DNA of 64,000 nucleotides. Origin: Williamsia sp. 1135. GTDB lineage: Bacteria > Actinomycetota > Actinomycetes > Mycobacteriales > Mycobacteriaceae. The stretch's first letter is position 1; every line of letters begins with the position of its first letter. The translations under genes were made by a program, and so were the position numbers. The stretch is taken from NCBI RefSeq assembly GCF_002095395.1, contig NZ_MJEI01000084.1, forward strand, positions 1 through 64,000, written 5' to 3'. The notes under the pieces were generated by a model that worked only from the letters and a program-made list of their open reading frames with translations, was not told the origin of the DNA and ran no database searches. This document shows positions 17,102 through 26,178 of the stretch, piece by piece.

Positions 17102-17154
17102 GCAGCCGAGTCTATTGCGAATGCCTCCGAGTGGTCGGCTGACCCCGGTAAAGC

Positions 17155-17355
17155 TCACCCAACGGTCATCGGGTGGTTCTGCGACCCGACTCGAAACATC
17201 AGCGGAGTCGTTCCGTCCCACGTTTCGGCGGCCACCGAACCGGTGGCGCCCACGGGGATGGTCACCGACCCGTTGGTGCGGGCGACGTGGTCGGCGATGG
17301 TGTCGCTGCGTTTGACATCGACGTGCAGTGACACCGGGAGACCGATGCCCGTGAG
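17155..17355 (-). pseudogene. In-frame coding continuation downstream of phoD stop
   Basis: The phoD reading frame continues for 66 codons after its TAG at 17356-17358 to a TGA at 17155-17157. The extension (from LTGIGLPVSLHVDVKRSD to MFRVGSQNHPMTVG) has the strong G/C third-position bias of a real gene. It has no ribosome site of its own and only a GTG as internal start. It may be a lost C-terminal domain separated by a nonsense mutation, a read-through product, or a remnant of another gene. Confidence 0.5.
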
Positions 17356-19053
17356 CTACCCGGCCGCGCGTCCGACCGGACTGACCTGCTGCGCGCCGCT
17401 GGCGACCCGCCAGGACTGGCCGTACCGCTGGCCTGACCGCGGGTCGTCACGATTGTTGACGAAATACCAGTCCATCTGGGTCGCAGCCTCGGTCACCGTG
17501 AGCACCGCATAACCGTGCGCATCGGTGTCGACCCAGCGCAGGTGCCGGTTCACGTTGGTCAGTGCAGCTGCCGCGACGTTGCCCACCGTGTACTCCGGTG
17601 CCCCGACGAGATCGTCGACGTTGCTGGACGTCACCGAGGGCGTCACCAACTCGGTGCCTACCGTGCCGGCCCCCGGATAGTTCGCGGGGTCGTTCGGTAG
17701 GTTGCATGCGAACGACATGTGGATGTCGCCGGTGATGAAGACCGTGTTCTGGGTGTCGTTGTCGCGCAACGCCTGATAGAGACGCTGGCGGTCGGCGGTG
17801 TAGCCGTCCCACGGGTCCGAGCTGAGCGGGATGCCGGCCCTTGGCACGCCGAGCAGGTCGGTGAGCGCGGCGGTGGTGCGGGGTTCCAGCGGCGGGATGA
17901 GGATGGGGCTGATCATCACCGGGTTGCCGACGATCTTCCACCGCGTCGGCGAGGACACGACACCGTTGGTCAGCCAAGACATCTGGGCGGCACCGGTGAT
18001 GGTGGCCGCGGGATTGTCGGCGGCGTTCGAGGTCGTGCCTGGTTGTTCGGTCCGATAGGTCCGCAGGTCCAGCATCGACAATTCGAGCAGGTTGCCATAC
18101 CGCAACCTGCGGTAGAGGTGCCTGCCTCCGGCGTCGGGAACCGGGCGCACGGGCATCCACTCGTAGTAGGCCTGTTCCGCGGCGGCTTTGCGGGCAGGCC
18201 AATCGCCCTCGGCGGCACTGTGGTTCTCCGCGCCGGAGGCCCAGGCGTCGTTGGCGGCCTCGTGATCGTCCCAGGTGCAGATCCACGGCACGTCTCGGTG
18301 GGCCAACTGCAGATCGGGATCGGTTTTGTACTGGGCGTGCCGGATCCGGTAGTCCGCCACGGAGACGATCTCGTGCGCTGGGTCATGGCGTCGGACCGGA
18401 CCGTTCTTTCCGGTGTATTCGCCGATTCCGTACTCGTAGATGTAGTCGCCGAGATGCACGATCGCGTCGAGGTTCGGCTGCGCGGCGAGGTGCCGGTACG
18501 CGCTGAAGTATCCGGCTTCCCAATTGGCGCAGGACACCACCCCGAACCGGACCTTGGCGACCTCTGCGGCGGTGTCGGGCGCGGTCTTCGTGCGCCCTAC
18601 CGGCGAGACGGTTCCCGCAGCCGGGCCGTCGACGACGTGGAAGCGGAAGTGGTAGCCGGTGTTCGGGCTCAGTCCTCCGGCGTCCACCTTGACCGTGAGG
18701 TCTCGACCGGCGTCGGTGGTCGTGGTGCCCGACGACACCACCGACCCGAAGCCCGGATCGGTCGCCACTTCCCAGCGGATCGTCGTCGCGCTGCCGCGGC
18801 CTGATCCCGGGGTTGCATCGGCTGTCGGCGTCACGCGGGTCCACAGGATGACGCGATCAGGCAGTGGGTCGCCGGACGCGATCCCGTGGCGGAACACGTC
18901 CGCCGGAGGCGCGGCCGCAGCACTCCCGGCGTACACCGTTCCGAGGACGCCGACGGTGCCGATGGCGGCTCCGCCGAGGAACGCGCGACGTGACGGCTGG
19001 GTCCAGGATGGCTGTGGGACCGGCTCAGGGCGGGAGTTTGGATTCGATGTCAT
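17356..19053 (-). CDS. phoD: PhoD-like alkaline phosphatase, Tat-exported
   Basis: 565-residue secreted phosphatase or phosphodiesterase that would release phosphate from organic esters outside the membrane. A twin-arginine signal (SRRAFLGG at 21-28, then a hydrophobic stretch ending AGSAAAA) marks export of a folded metalloenzyme. An N-terminal Fe/Ca phosphodiesterase Ig-like domain (about 50-160) precedes the catalytic domain with VSCANWE (173-179), LGDYIYEYG (201-209) and WDDHE (261-265), the metal-binding residues of PhoD. The frame ends at TAG 17356 but continues as coding-like sequence for 66 codons. No Pho box was recognised. Confidence 0.85.
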   Translation of the reverse strand: MTSNPNSRPEPVPQPSWTQPSRRAFLGGAAIGTVGVLGTVYAGSAAAAPPADVFRHGIASGDPLPDRVILWTRVTPTADATPGSGRGSATTIRWEVATDPGFGSVVSSGTTTTDAGRDLTVKVDAGGLSPNTGYHFRFHVVDGPAAGTVSPVGRTKTAPDTAAEVAKVRFGVVSCANWEAGYFSAYRHLAAQPNLDAIVHLGDYIYEYGIGEYTGKNGPVRRHDPAHEIVSVADYRIRHAQYKTDPDLQLAHRDVPWICTWDDHEAANDAWASGAENHSAAEGDWPARKAAAEQAYYEWMPVRPVPDAGGRHLYRRLRYGNLLELSMLDLRTYRTEQPGTTSNAADNPAATITGAAQMSWLTNGVVSSPTRWKIVGNPVMISPILIPPLEPRTTAALTDLLGVPRAGIPLSSDPWDGYTADRQRLYQALRDNDTQNTVFITGDIHMSFACNLPNDPANYPGAGTVGTELVTPSVTSSNVDDLVGAPEYTVGNVAAAALTNVNRHLRWVDTDAHGYAVLTVTEAATQMDWYFVNNRDDPRSGQRYGQSWRVASGAQQVSPVGRAAG

Positions 19054-19176
19054 TGCGCATCGAATCCTGGCATACCTGGTGGCCTCGGGTGCACCGACCG
19101 GTGACCTTTGCGAAGAATTCTTGTCGTCGCTGCGATGAACTCTCCGCTCACCGGCCGGGCCCGTCGAGACCCTCGT

Positions 19177-19656
19177 TCAGCGCGGTTCGCAGATGATCAC
19201 CGGAATCTTGCGGTCGGTCCATTCCTGGTACTGGTTGAAATCGGCGTAGACATCGACGAGTGCGGGCCACAGTCGTTCCCGCTCGGCGTCGTCGGCTTCG
19301 CGGGCCCGCATCACCGATGTCTTCTTGCCCTCCTGGATGCTCACATCGGGATTGGCGGTGATGTTGAGATACCACGCAGGATTGGACGCCATGCCACCCT
19401 GCGAGGCCACGACCACCACGTTCGCGCCGTCCCGGAGAAAGATCAGCGGCACGGTGCGCGGCTTGCCGGACTTACGGCCGATGGTGGTCAGGAGGATCAC
19501 CGGCACCGGATCCTTGAACCCCGCCCCCACGCGCCACTTGGCGCCGACCTTGCCTCCGGTGAGTTTGTAGATCTTGGTGTTCGCCCGTGACGACAGCTTG
19601 ACGATCGTGCTGACGGCCTTGGAGTTGAGGGCCTTGGGTGGTTCCTGGTTGGGCAC
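19177..19656 (-). CDS. ddn: F420H2-dependent reductase, Ddn type
   Basis: 159-residue split-barrel protein of the deazaflavin (F420)-dependent nitroreductase family. In mycobacteria Ddn reduces quinones using F420H2 and activates nitroimidazole drugs. Visible signatures are LLTTIGRKSGKPRTVPLIF (F420 phosphate-binding region) and ASQGGMASNPAWYLN. The start is GTG, six bases after the fadA5 stop, so it is co-transcribed with fadA5 exactly as for Rv3546-Rv3547. That synteny is the reason for the name; other family members cannot be fully excluded. Confidence 0.78.
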   Translation of the reverse strand: MPNQEPPKALNSKAVSTIVKLSSRANTKIYKLTGGKVGAKWRVGAGFKDPVPVILLTTIGRKSGKPRTVPLIFLRDGANVVVVASQGGMASNPAWYLNITANPDVSIQEGKKTSVMRAREADDAERERLWPALVDVYADFNQYQEWTDRKIPVIICEPR

Positions 19657-19662
19657 CGGGCC

Positions 19663-20962
<1,300 letters not shown>

Positions 20963-20984
20963 GTCTAGCATTTAGGTGGTTGCA

Positions 20985-22253
20985 ATGACGCAGGCCGAGA
21001 AGGTGTGCCCGTTCGCAGAGGGTTTCGATTTCACCAGCCCTGACCTGTTGGAACAAGGGATCCCGGTGACGGAATTCGCAGAGCTGCGGAAGACGTCGCC
21101 GGTCTGGTGGAACGCTCAAGCCGAGGGTAAAGGCGGTGGCTTCAACGACGGCGGTTATTGGGTCGTCAGCAAGCACGAGGATGTGCGTGCGATCTCGAAG
21201 AACAACGAGAACTGGTCCACCAACGAAAACGGTGTGATCATGCGGTTCGACGACGCGATGACGTCTGAGCAGCTCGACATCACCAAAGCTCTGCTGATCA
21301 ACCATGACCCGCCCGAGCACACCCGCCTGCGCAAGCTGATCTCGAAGCTGTTCACGCCCAAGGCGGTGCATGCGATCGAAGAGAAGCTCGAGGACGCGGC
21401 ACAGAAGATCGTCAAGGATGCCGCGGCAAAGGGCAACGGCGACTTCGTCGAAGACGTCGCGATCAACCTGCCGTTGATGGCGATCGCCGATCTGCTCGGC
21501 GTCCCTGAGGACGACCGCGAGAAGCTGTACCACTGGTCGAACAACATGATGAACGCGGACGATCCGGAGTTCAACGAGGTCGATGACGAATCCGGGCTGA
21601 CCCCGGCCCAGCTGTCCTCGGCCGAGATCCTCGGATACGCGTACACGATGGCCGAGGAACGCAAGAAGTGTCCGGCCGACGACATCGTCACCGCACTCGT
21701 CAACGCGGACATCGACGGACAGTCGCTCGACGAGATCGAGTTCGGCTACTTCGTGATCCTGCTGACCGTCGCCGGCAACGAGACCACCCGTAACGCCATC
21801 AGCCACGGCATGAATGCGTTCCTCGACAACCCGGACCAGTGGGAGCTCTTCAAGCGTGATCGCCCGGCCACCACCGCGGACGAGATCGTCCGGTGGGCCA
21901 CCCCGGTCAACGCTTTCCAGCGCACTGCCCGTCATGACCTGGTTCTCGGTGGCCAGGAGATCAAGAAGGGCCAGCGCGTCGGAATGTTCTATGGTTCGGC
22001 GAACTTCGACGAGGACGTCTTCGAGAAGCCGTTCGAGTTCAACATCCTGCGTGACCCGAACCCGCACGTCGGCTTCGGTGGCCACGGTGCCCACTACTGT
22101 GTCGGCGCCAACTTGGCCCGCATGGAGATCAACCTGATCTTCAACGCGATCGCCGATCACATGCCCGACATCACCAAGCTGGCCGAGCCCCGCCGGCTCC
22201 GGCACGGCTGGATCAACGGAGTCAAGGAACTGTCGGTCAACTACGGCAGCTAG
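20985..22253 (+). CDS. cyp125: Steroid C26 monooxygenase CYP125
   Basis: Cytochrome P450 of 422 residues that oxidises the terminal side-chain methyl (C26/C27) of cholest-4-en-3-one to alcohol, aldehyde and acid, starting side-chain breakdown. I-helix AGNET at 263-267, haem-binding loop GFGGHGAHYC with Cys372, followed by VGANLARMEI. The mycobacterial enzyme is 433 residues. ATG 20985 was chosen because AGGTGG at 20974-20979 is its ribosome site; GTG 20976 is in frame but inside that site. KstR-like box 22 bases upstream; strong terminator downstream. Confidence 0.92.
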   Translation: MTQAEKVCPFAEGFDFTSPDLLEQGIPVTEFAELRKTSPVWWNAQAEGKGGGFNDGGYWVVSKHEDVRAISKNNENWSTNENGVIMRFDDAMTSEQLDITKALLINHDPPEHTRLRKLISKLFTPKAVHAIEEKLEDAAQKIVKDAAAKGNGDFVEDVAINLPLMAIADLLGVPEDDREKLYHWSNNMMNADDPEFNEVDDESGLTPAQLSSAEILGYAYTMAEERKKCPADDIVTALVNADIDGQSLDEIEFGYFVILLTVAGNETTRNAISHGMNAFLDNPDQWELFKRDRPATTADEIVRWATPVNAFQRTARHDLVLGGQEIKKGQRVGMFYGSANFDEDVFEKPFEFNILRDPNPHVGFGGHGAHYCVGANLARMEINLIFNAIADHMPDITKLAEPRRLRHGWINGVKELSVNYGS

Positions 22254-22255
22254 AC

Positions 22256-22303
22256 ACACGAGAAAGCCCCCCGTCCGAAAGGATGGGGGGCTTCTTCGTG
22301 TCT
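22256..22303. terminator. Terminator after cyp125
   Basis: Stem AAGCCCCCCGTCC / GGATGGGGGGCTT (22264-22276 with 22281-22293), loop GAAA, with outer CACGA/TCGTG pairing. It lies just after the cyp125 stop. Confidence 0.85.
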
Positions 22304-22310
22304 CGAAAAT

Positions 22311-22359
22311 GGTGGGTTTTGGTGAGCATCACCTGGGGAAATGCTCGCCAAAACCCACC
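22311..22359. repeat. Dispersed hairpin element, copy 2
   Basis: 19-bp arms (22311-22329 and 22341-22359, one G-T wobble) around CACCTGGGGAA. Its reverse complement carries the same TTTTGGCGA...CCCAGGTG core as copies 1 and 3. It lies between the convergent cyp125 and isomerase-like genes. Confidence 0.8.
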
Positions 22360-22375
22360 AAGATCGGGGCTTGGG

Positions 22376-22819
22376 CTAGGCCTTGCGGACGGAGTTGATC
22401 GTCTTCTCGACTTCCCAGAACGCACGCAGCGCAGCGAGTTTGCCGTCGTCGTTCGCGCGGTAGGTGAACACCCCGCGGGCTTCGGAGATGTGGCCGTGGA
22501 TATGGGTGATGATCTTGCCGATGTAGGCGACCTCGTTGCCGCAGATGATCTCTTCATCGAAGGCGAATTCGATCTGCTCGGTGGTCCCGATCGACAGGTC
22601 CCAGAAATCGCTGATGCGATCGTGCCCGGTGAACCCGATGCCTTCTTCGTCGAACATCGACGGGCCTACCGGGTCCTGGACGATGCCATCCTCGGCGAAG
22701 AGATTGACCCAGGCCGCCTTGTTCCGCGACCCGACGTATTCGCGGGACAGTCGTCCGGCGACGACCGCCGGGTTGTTTGCCCGGTCGATGTTCATGTAGG
22801 CGGGTTCTGCTTTGGTCAT
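22376..22819 (-). CDS. Ketosteroid-isomerase-like NTF2-fold protein
   Basis: 147-residue NTF2/SnoaL-fold protein. The segment DGIVQDPVGPSMF around Asp49 aligns with the VEDPVG motif that carries the catalytic Asp38 of bacterial ketosteroid isomerase, and Tyr28 in SREYVG sits where the catalytic Tyr14 would be. This suggests isomerisation or binding of a steroid ketone, but the second acid residue was not located, so catalysis is not certain. ATG 22819 was chosen; the frame extends to 22942 through ltp3. It follows ltp3 by 34 bases on the same strand and is probably the last gene of that operon. Confidence 0.7.
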   Translation of the reverse strand: MTKAEPAYMNIDRANNPAVVAGRLSREYVGSRNKAAWVNLFAEDGIVQDPVGPSMFDEEGIGFTGHDRISDFWDLSIGTTEQIEFAFDEEIICGNEVAYIGKIITHIHGHISEARGVFTYRANDDGKLAALRAFWEVEKTINSVRKA

Positions 22820-22829
22820 GTCAGTCCGA

Positions 22830-22871
22830 TCAGTGGGTGGGTTTGTCGCCGGGTCAGTGGGTGGGTTTGTC
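22830..22871. repeat. Duplicated 3' end of ltp3
   Basis: The 18-base block TCAGTGGGTGGGTTTGTC occurs at 22830-22847 and 22854-22871 (period 24). The second copy holds the ltp3 stop codon and last codons (DKPTH); the first repeats them downstream. Confidence 0.85.
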
Positions 22872-24029
22872 ACTGCCGACGAGCCACATCGAGAAGTACT
22901 GGGAGCCACCGCCGTAGGCGTGTCCAAGCGCCTTGCGGGCATCCTTGACCTGATGATCGCCCGCCTTGCCCTGCACCTGGATGGCGGCCTCGGCGAAGCG
23001 GATCATGCCGGAGGCGCCGATCGGGTTGGACGAGAGCACACCACCGGAGGCGTTGACCGGCAGTTTGCCGCCGATCGCGGTCTCGCCGGACTCGGTGAGT
23101 TTCCAGCCATCGCCTTCCGCCGCGAATCCCAGATTTTCCAGCCACATCGGCTCGAACCAGGAGAACGGAACGTAGATCTCCGCGGTGTCGATCTCCTCGA
23201 GCGGGTTGGAGATTCCGCCGGCCTTCCAGAGGGCGGCCGCGGCGTCGCGGCCGGCCTGTGGACTGACGGTGTCGCGGTGCGAGTAGGACAGTGGTTCGGT
23301 GCGCATCGCCGACGCGTGGATCCAGGCGACCGGAATCCCTTTGGCCACAGCATCGTCGGCGGTCTGCTCGTCCGCGATGACCACGGCGCAGGCACCGTCG
23401 GACGACGGGCAGGTCTCGTCGTAGCGGATCGGATCCCACAGCATCTTCGACTCCATCACGCTCTCCATGGTGATGTCGGGCTGATGCAGATGCGCAAGAG
23501 GATTGAGGGCACCGTTCTGGCGGTCCTTCGCGGCGACGATGGCGCCGATGTGATCGGGAGCGCCGGTCCGCCGGATGTAGGAGCGGATGTGCGGCGCGAA
23601 GAATCCACCGGCTCCGGCTCCGACCGGCATGGTGAACGGAACCGGGATCGACAACGCCCACATGGCATTCGACTCCGACTGCTTCTCCCACGCGATGGCG
23701 AGCACCCGCTGGTGGACTCCTGAGGTGACCAGGGAGGCGCCGACGTTGGCGGTGGACCCGCCGACGGAGCCGGCGGTGTGCACACGGATCATCCGCTTGC
23801 CTTCGGCGCCCAGCGACTGCGCCAGTGCGAGCTCGGGCATCATCGCGCCCTCGAAGAAGTCGGGCGCTTTGCCGATGACGATGGCGTCGATGTCGTCCAT
23901 CGACACCTGGGCGTCGATGAGCGCCTTGTCGATGGCCTCGCGACACAGGCCGGCCATCGAGACATCACTGCGCTTGGCAACGTATTTGGTCTGACCGGTG
24001 CCGAGCACCGCCGCGCGATAACGCCCCAT
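22854..24029 (-). CDS. ltp3: Thiolase-like aldolase Ltp3
   Basis: 391-residue thiolase-superfamily protein of the lipid-transfer/sterol-carrier type. Homologues in Rhodococcus act with Ltp4 as aldol-lyases on C24-branched sterol side chains. The thiolase fold is evident (MDDIDAIVIGKAPDFFEG, NASGGVLSSNPIGASG, LGHAYGGGSQYF), but the region around HTAGSVGGS (84-92), where thiolases have their nucleophilic cysteine, has none. The ATG overlaps the ltp4 stop by one base (TGATG). Third gene of the DUF35-ltp4-ltp3 operon, in the same order as Rv3521-Rv3522-Rv3523. Confidence 0.85.
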   Translation of the reverse strand: MGRYRAAVLGTGQTKYVAKRSDVSMAGLCREAIDKALIDAQVSMDDIDAIVIGKAPDFFEGAMMPELALAQSLGAEGKRMIRVHTAGSVGGSTANVGASLVTSGVHQRVLAIAWEKQSESNAMWALSIPVPFTMPVGAGAGGFFAPHIRSYIRRTGAPDHIGAIVAAKDRQNGALNPLAHLHQPDITMESVMESKMLWDPIRYDETCPSSDGACAVVIADEQTADDAVAKGIPVAWIHASAMRTEPLSYSHRDTVSPQAGRDAAAALWKAGGISNPLEEIDTAEIYVPFSWFEPMWLENLGFAAEGDGWKLTESGETAIGGKLPVNASGGVLSSNPIGASGMIRFAEAAIQVQGKAGDHQVKDARKALGHAYGGGSQYFSMWLVGSDKPTH

Positions 24030-25096
24030 CAGTTCTTTCCTTCGCGTGATTCGGGCTTGCTTCCGGCAAGGGCGACAACCATGTTCTGCTGCAGGAGCGG
24101 ACCGCTCGTGGCGTGGGCCAGCGCGGTGCCGGCATCGCCGTTCAGGATCGCGGTGGCGGCGAAGCCGATGCGCTCGAGTCCGGCGGAGAACAGTGGGTTG
24201 GCGGCCAGTGCGCCGCCCGACGGGTTGATGTTCACGGAATCATCCAGACCGAGTTCGGCTTTGAGGATCAGTTCCTGGTGCGTGTACGGCGCGTGCAACT
24301 CGGCGACGTCGAACTTGCGGTTGCTCCCGAGTGCGGTGTCGCCTGCGAGTTTCGTCGACGGGGACTTCGTCAGATCGCGGGCCCCGAAGTTGGGGGTGTC
24401 GATCCGATGGTCCCAGCCGGTGATCCACGCCGGGTTGGCGACGAGCTCGCGGGCCTTGTGCTCGCTGGCCAGGATGATCGCCGCTGCACCGTCGGTGTAG
24501 CGGCAGGTGTCATGGGCGCGAAGAGGATTGGCGACGTAGTCGTTCTTCAGCAGATCCTCTGCGGAGGAACCGGAGCCGCGCGCTGCCACCGCGGCCATGT
24601 CGGCCTCGGTCCAGGCGCCGGAGTCGATACCGGCGCGGGCCTGCAGCGCTGCCAGCGACCGGGCGTCCGGCCACAGCGGAGCGACGGTGATCGGATCGGT
24701 CTGCAGGGTGAGGACCTGATCGGTGTTCGACGCCGACGGCTTGCCGAACCCGTACGCGAGCGCGAGGTCGACCTCGCCGGTGGCGATCTTCACCCAGGCC
24801 TCGTAGAGCGCCCAGGCGGCGTCCATCTCGACGTGCGACTCGTTGATCGGCGGCACGGCGCCGATCGAGTCGATCGCCGAGATGAACGAGAAGGCGCGGC
24901 CGGCAAGGTAATCGGACGATCCGGAGCACCAGAAGTCGATGTCGGTGCGGACGATGCCGAGGTCGGCGTAGAGCTTCTGGAAGCAGGGGACCAGCATCTC
25001 GACACCGTTGGTGGTGCCCCAGGTCTGATCGACGTGCGGACTGTGTGCGAAGCCGATGACTGCGATCGGCGGTATCTCGCGATGGGTGCTGGTCAC
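24029..25096 (-). CDS. ltp4: Thiolase-like aldolase Ltp4
   Basis: 355-residue thiolase-fold protein, partner of Ltp3. The position normally holding the nucleophilic cysteine reads SHVEMDAAWALYEAW with Asp92 instead, consistent with an aldolase rather than a thiolase. C-terminal NPSGGALAANPLFSAGLERIG is the usual glycine-rich block. The GTG start at 25096 sits in a GTGA overlap with the upstream DUF35 gene; an in-frame extension to 25180 lies inside that gene and is rejected. Length agrees with Rv3522 (354 residues). Confidence 0.83.
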   Translation of the reverse strand: MTSTHREIPPIAVIGFAHSPHVDQTWGTTNGVEMLVPCFQKLYADLGIVRTDIDFWCSGSSDYLAGRAFSFISAIDSIGAVPPINESHVEMDAAWALYEAWVKIATGEVDLALAYGFGKPSASNTDQVLTLQTDPITVAPLWPDARSLAALQARAGIDSGAWTEADMAAVAARGSGSSAEDLLKNDYVANPLRAHDTCRYTDGAAAIILASEHKARELVANPAWITGWDHRIDTPNFGARDLTKSPSTKLAGDTALGSNRKFDVAELHAPYTHQELILKAELGLDDSVNINPSGGALAANPLFSAGLERIGFAATAILNGDAGTALAHATSGPLLQQNMVVALAGSKPESREGKN

Positions 25097-26112
25097 AGGT
25101 GATCCTTGTACGAGTCGTAGTCGGCGTCGGGTTCGCCCGACGGACGGAAGTGGCTGATGTTGCGCAGCGTGTGGTCCCACTCCTCGCGGGGCCGCCAGAC
25201 CGCCTCGACCCGCATCCCCATGTTCACGTCTGCGGCCTCGACATCGAGGATCAGGTGCAGGAACGGGATATCGGAACCATCGAGCAGAACGTAGGCCGCG
25301 ACGTACGGCGGCTTGATCTGCTGACCGAGGAAGGGCACGTTGACGATGCAGAACGTGGTGATGACGCCTTTGTCGGAGATCTCCACACGTTCCGCGGTCG
25401 GATGGCCGTCCGTGGGGTCGGCGCCGCGCGGCGGGAAGTAGACGGGGGCGTCGGGACCGGTGCGGCCGCCGTAGAGCCTGCCTTCTTTGAGACCCTGCAG
25501 GTACCAGGTCTCCTCGACCGAGGCGGTGTGGTCGATCGTCAGGCCCAGGGGAGTGGTGATCATGATGCCGTCGGTATCGGACGGCTCACCCGTCCTCGGT
25601 GCTGCGGGTTCGGGATCGTCGCCGAGGGCGAAGTGCGCGATGTCGTCGATGCGGCCGGTGCGTTCGGTCTTCCAGACCGCGTGGACGCGGGCTCCGGTGC
25701 TCAGGTCATCCGGACCATCGGCCGCAACCGCGTGCAGCAGGCTGGTGCCCGCGCCATCGAGCTCGATCAGGGCCCATCCGAACGGCTTTGAGAAGGGCTG
25801 ACCCTCGATCGGCTCTGCCATCCAGCTCCACGACTTGACGGTGCCCACCTCGGACACCTCGACGAAGTCGTCGATCTGGGCGCGGGTGACGGGATCGAAC
25901 TCGTCGGGAGGGACGTAGACGGTGCCGTCCGCGCTGCGTCCACCGATGATCTTGCCGTCGATCAGACCCTGGGCGAAGCGCCCTAGTACTGGTCCGAGCG
26001 ACCGTGTGTAATCAAAGGCGTTGTGCAGTGGCGCGGACAGGACTGGATCGTCCGGGTCCTCGATCGGTGCGACTACGGCTGCGAATCCTGCGGATATCTG
26101 GCTGACGCTCAC
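25093..26112 (-). CDS. Tandem DUF35 OB-fold protein (Rv3521-like)
   Basis: 339-residue protein with two similar DUF35/OB-fold repeats: one with VEVSEVGTVKSW...PFGWALIELDGAGTSLLHAV and one with VEISDKGVITTF...PYVAAYVLLDGSDIPFLHLI. DUF35 proteins partner thiolase-like aldolases, as ChsH2 does with Ltp2, so it probably forms a complex with Ltp3/Ltp4. The usual zinc-ribbon cysteines are absent. GTG at 26112 was chosen because the earlier ATG at 26148 would place the KstR box inside the coding region. First gene of the operon, directly under a perfect KstR box. Confidence 0.75.
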   Translation of the reverse strand: MSVSQISAGFAAVVAPIEDPDDPVLSAPLHNAFDYTRSLGPVLGRFAQGLIDGKIIGGRSADGTVYVPPDEFDPVTRAQIDDFVEVSEVGTVKSWSWMAEPIEGQPFSKPFGWALIELDGAGTSLLHAVAADGPDDLSTGARVHAVWKTERTGRIDDIAHFALGDDPEPAAPRTGEPSDTDGIMITTPLGLTIDHTASVEETWYLQGLKEGRLYGGRTGPDAPVYFPPRGADPTDGHPTAERVEISDKGVITTFCIVNVPFLGQQIKPPYVAAYVLLDGSDIPFLHLILDVEAADVNMGMRVEAVWRPREEWDHTLRNISHFRPSGEPDADYDSYKDHL

Positions 26113-26121
26113 AGAATCGAG

Positions 26122-26135
26122 TAGAACAGGTTCTA
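26122..26135. promoter_or_regulatory. KstR operator between DUF35 operon and LLM gene
   Basis: TAGAACAGGTTCTA matches TnnAACnnGTTnnA at all fixed positions and is palindromic. It lies 10 bases before the DUF35 start and 44 before the divergent oxidoreductase start. Confidence 0.88.
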
Positions 26136-26178
26136 GATTTGTTCGCAAGGACTTGATCGATCAGGAGGTCACGGGCGC

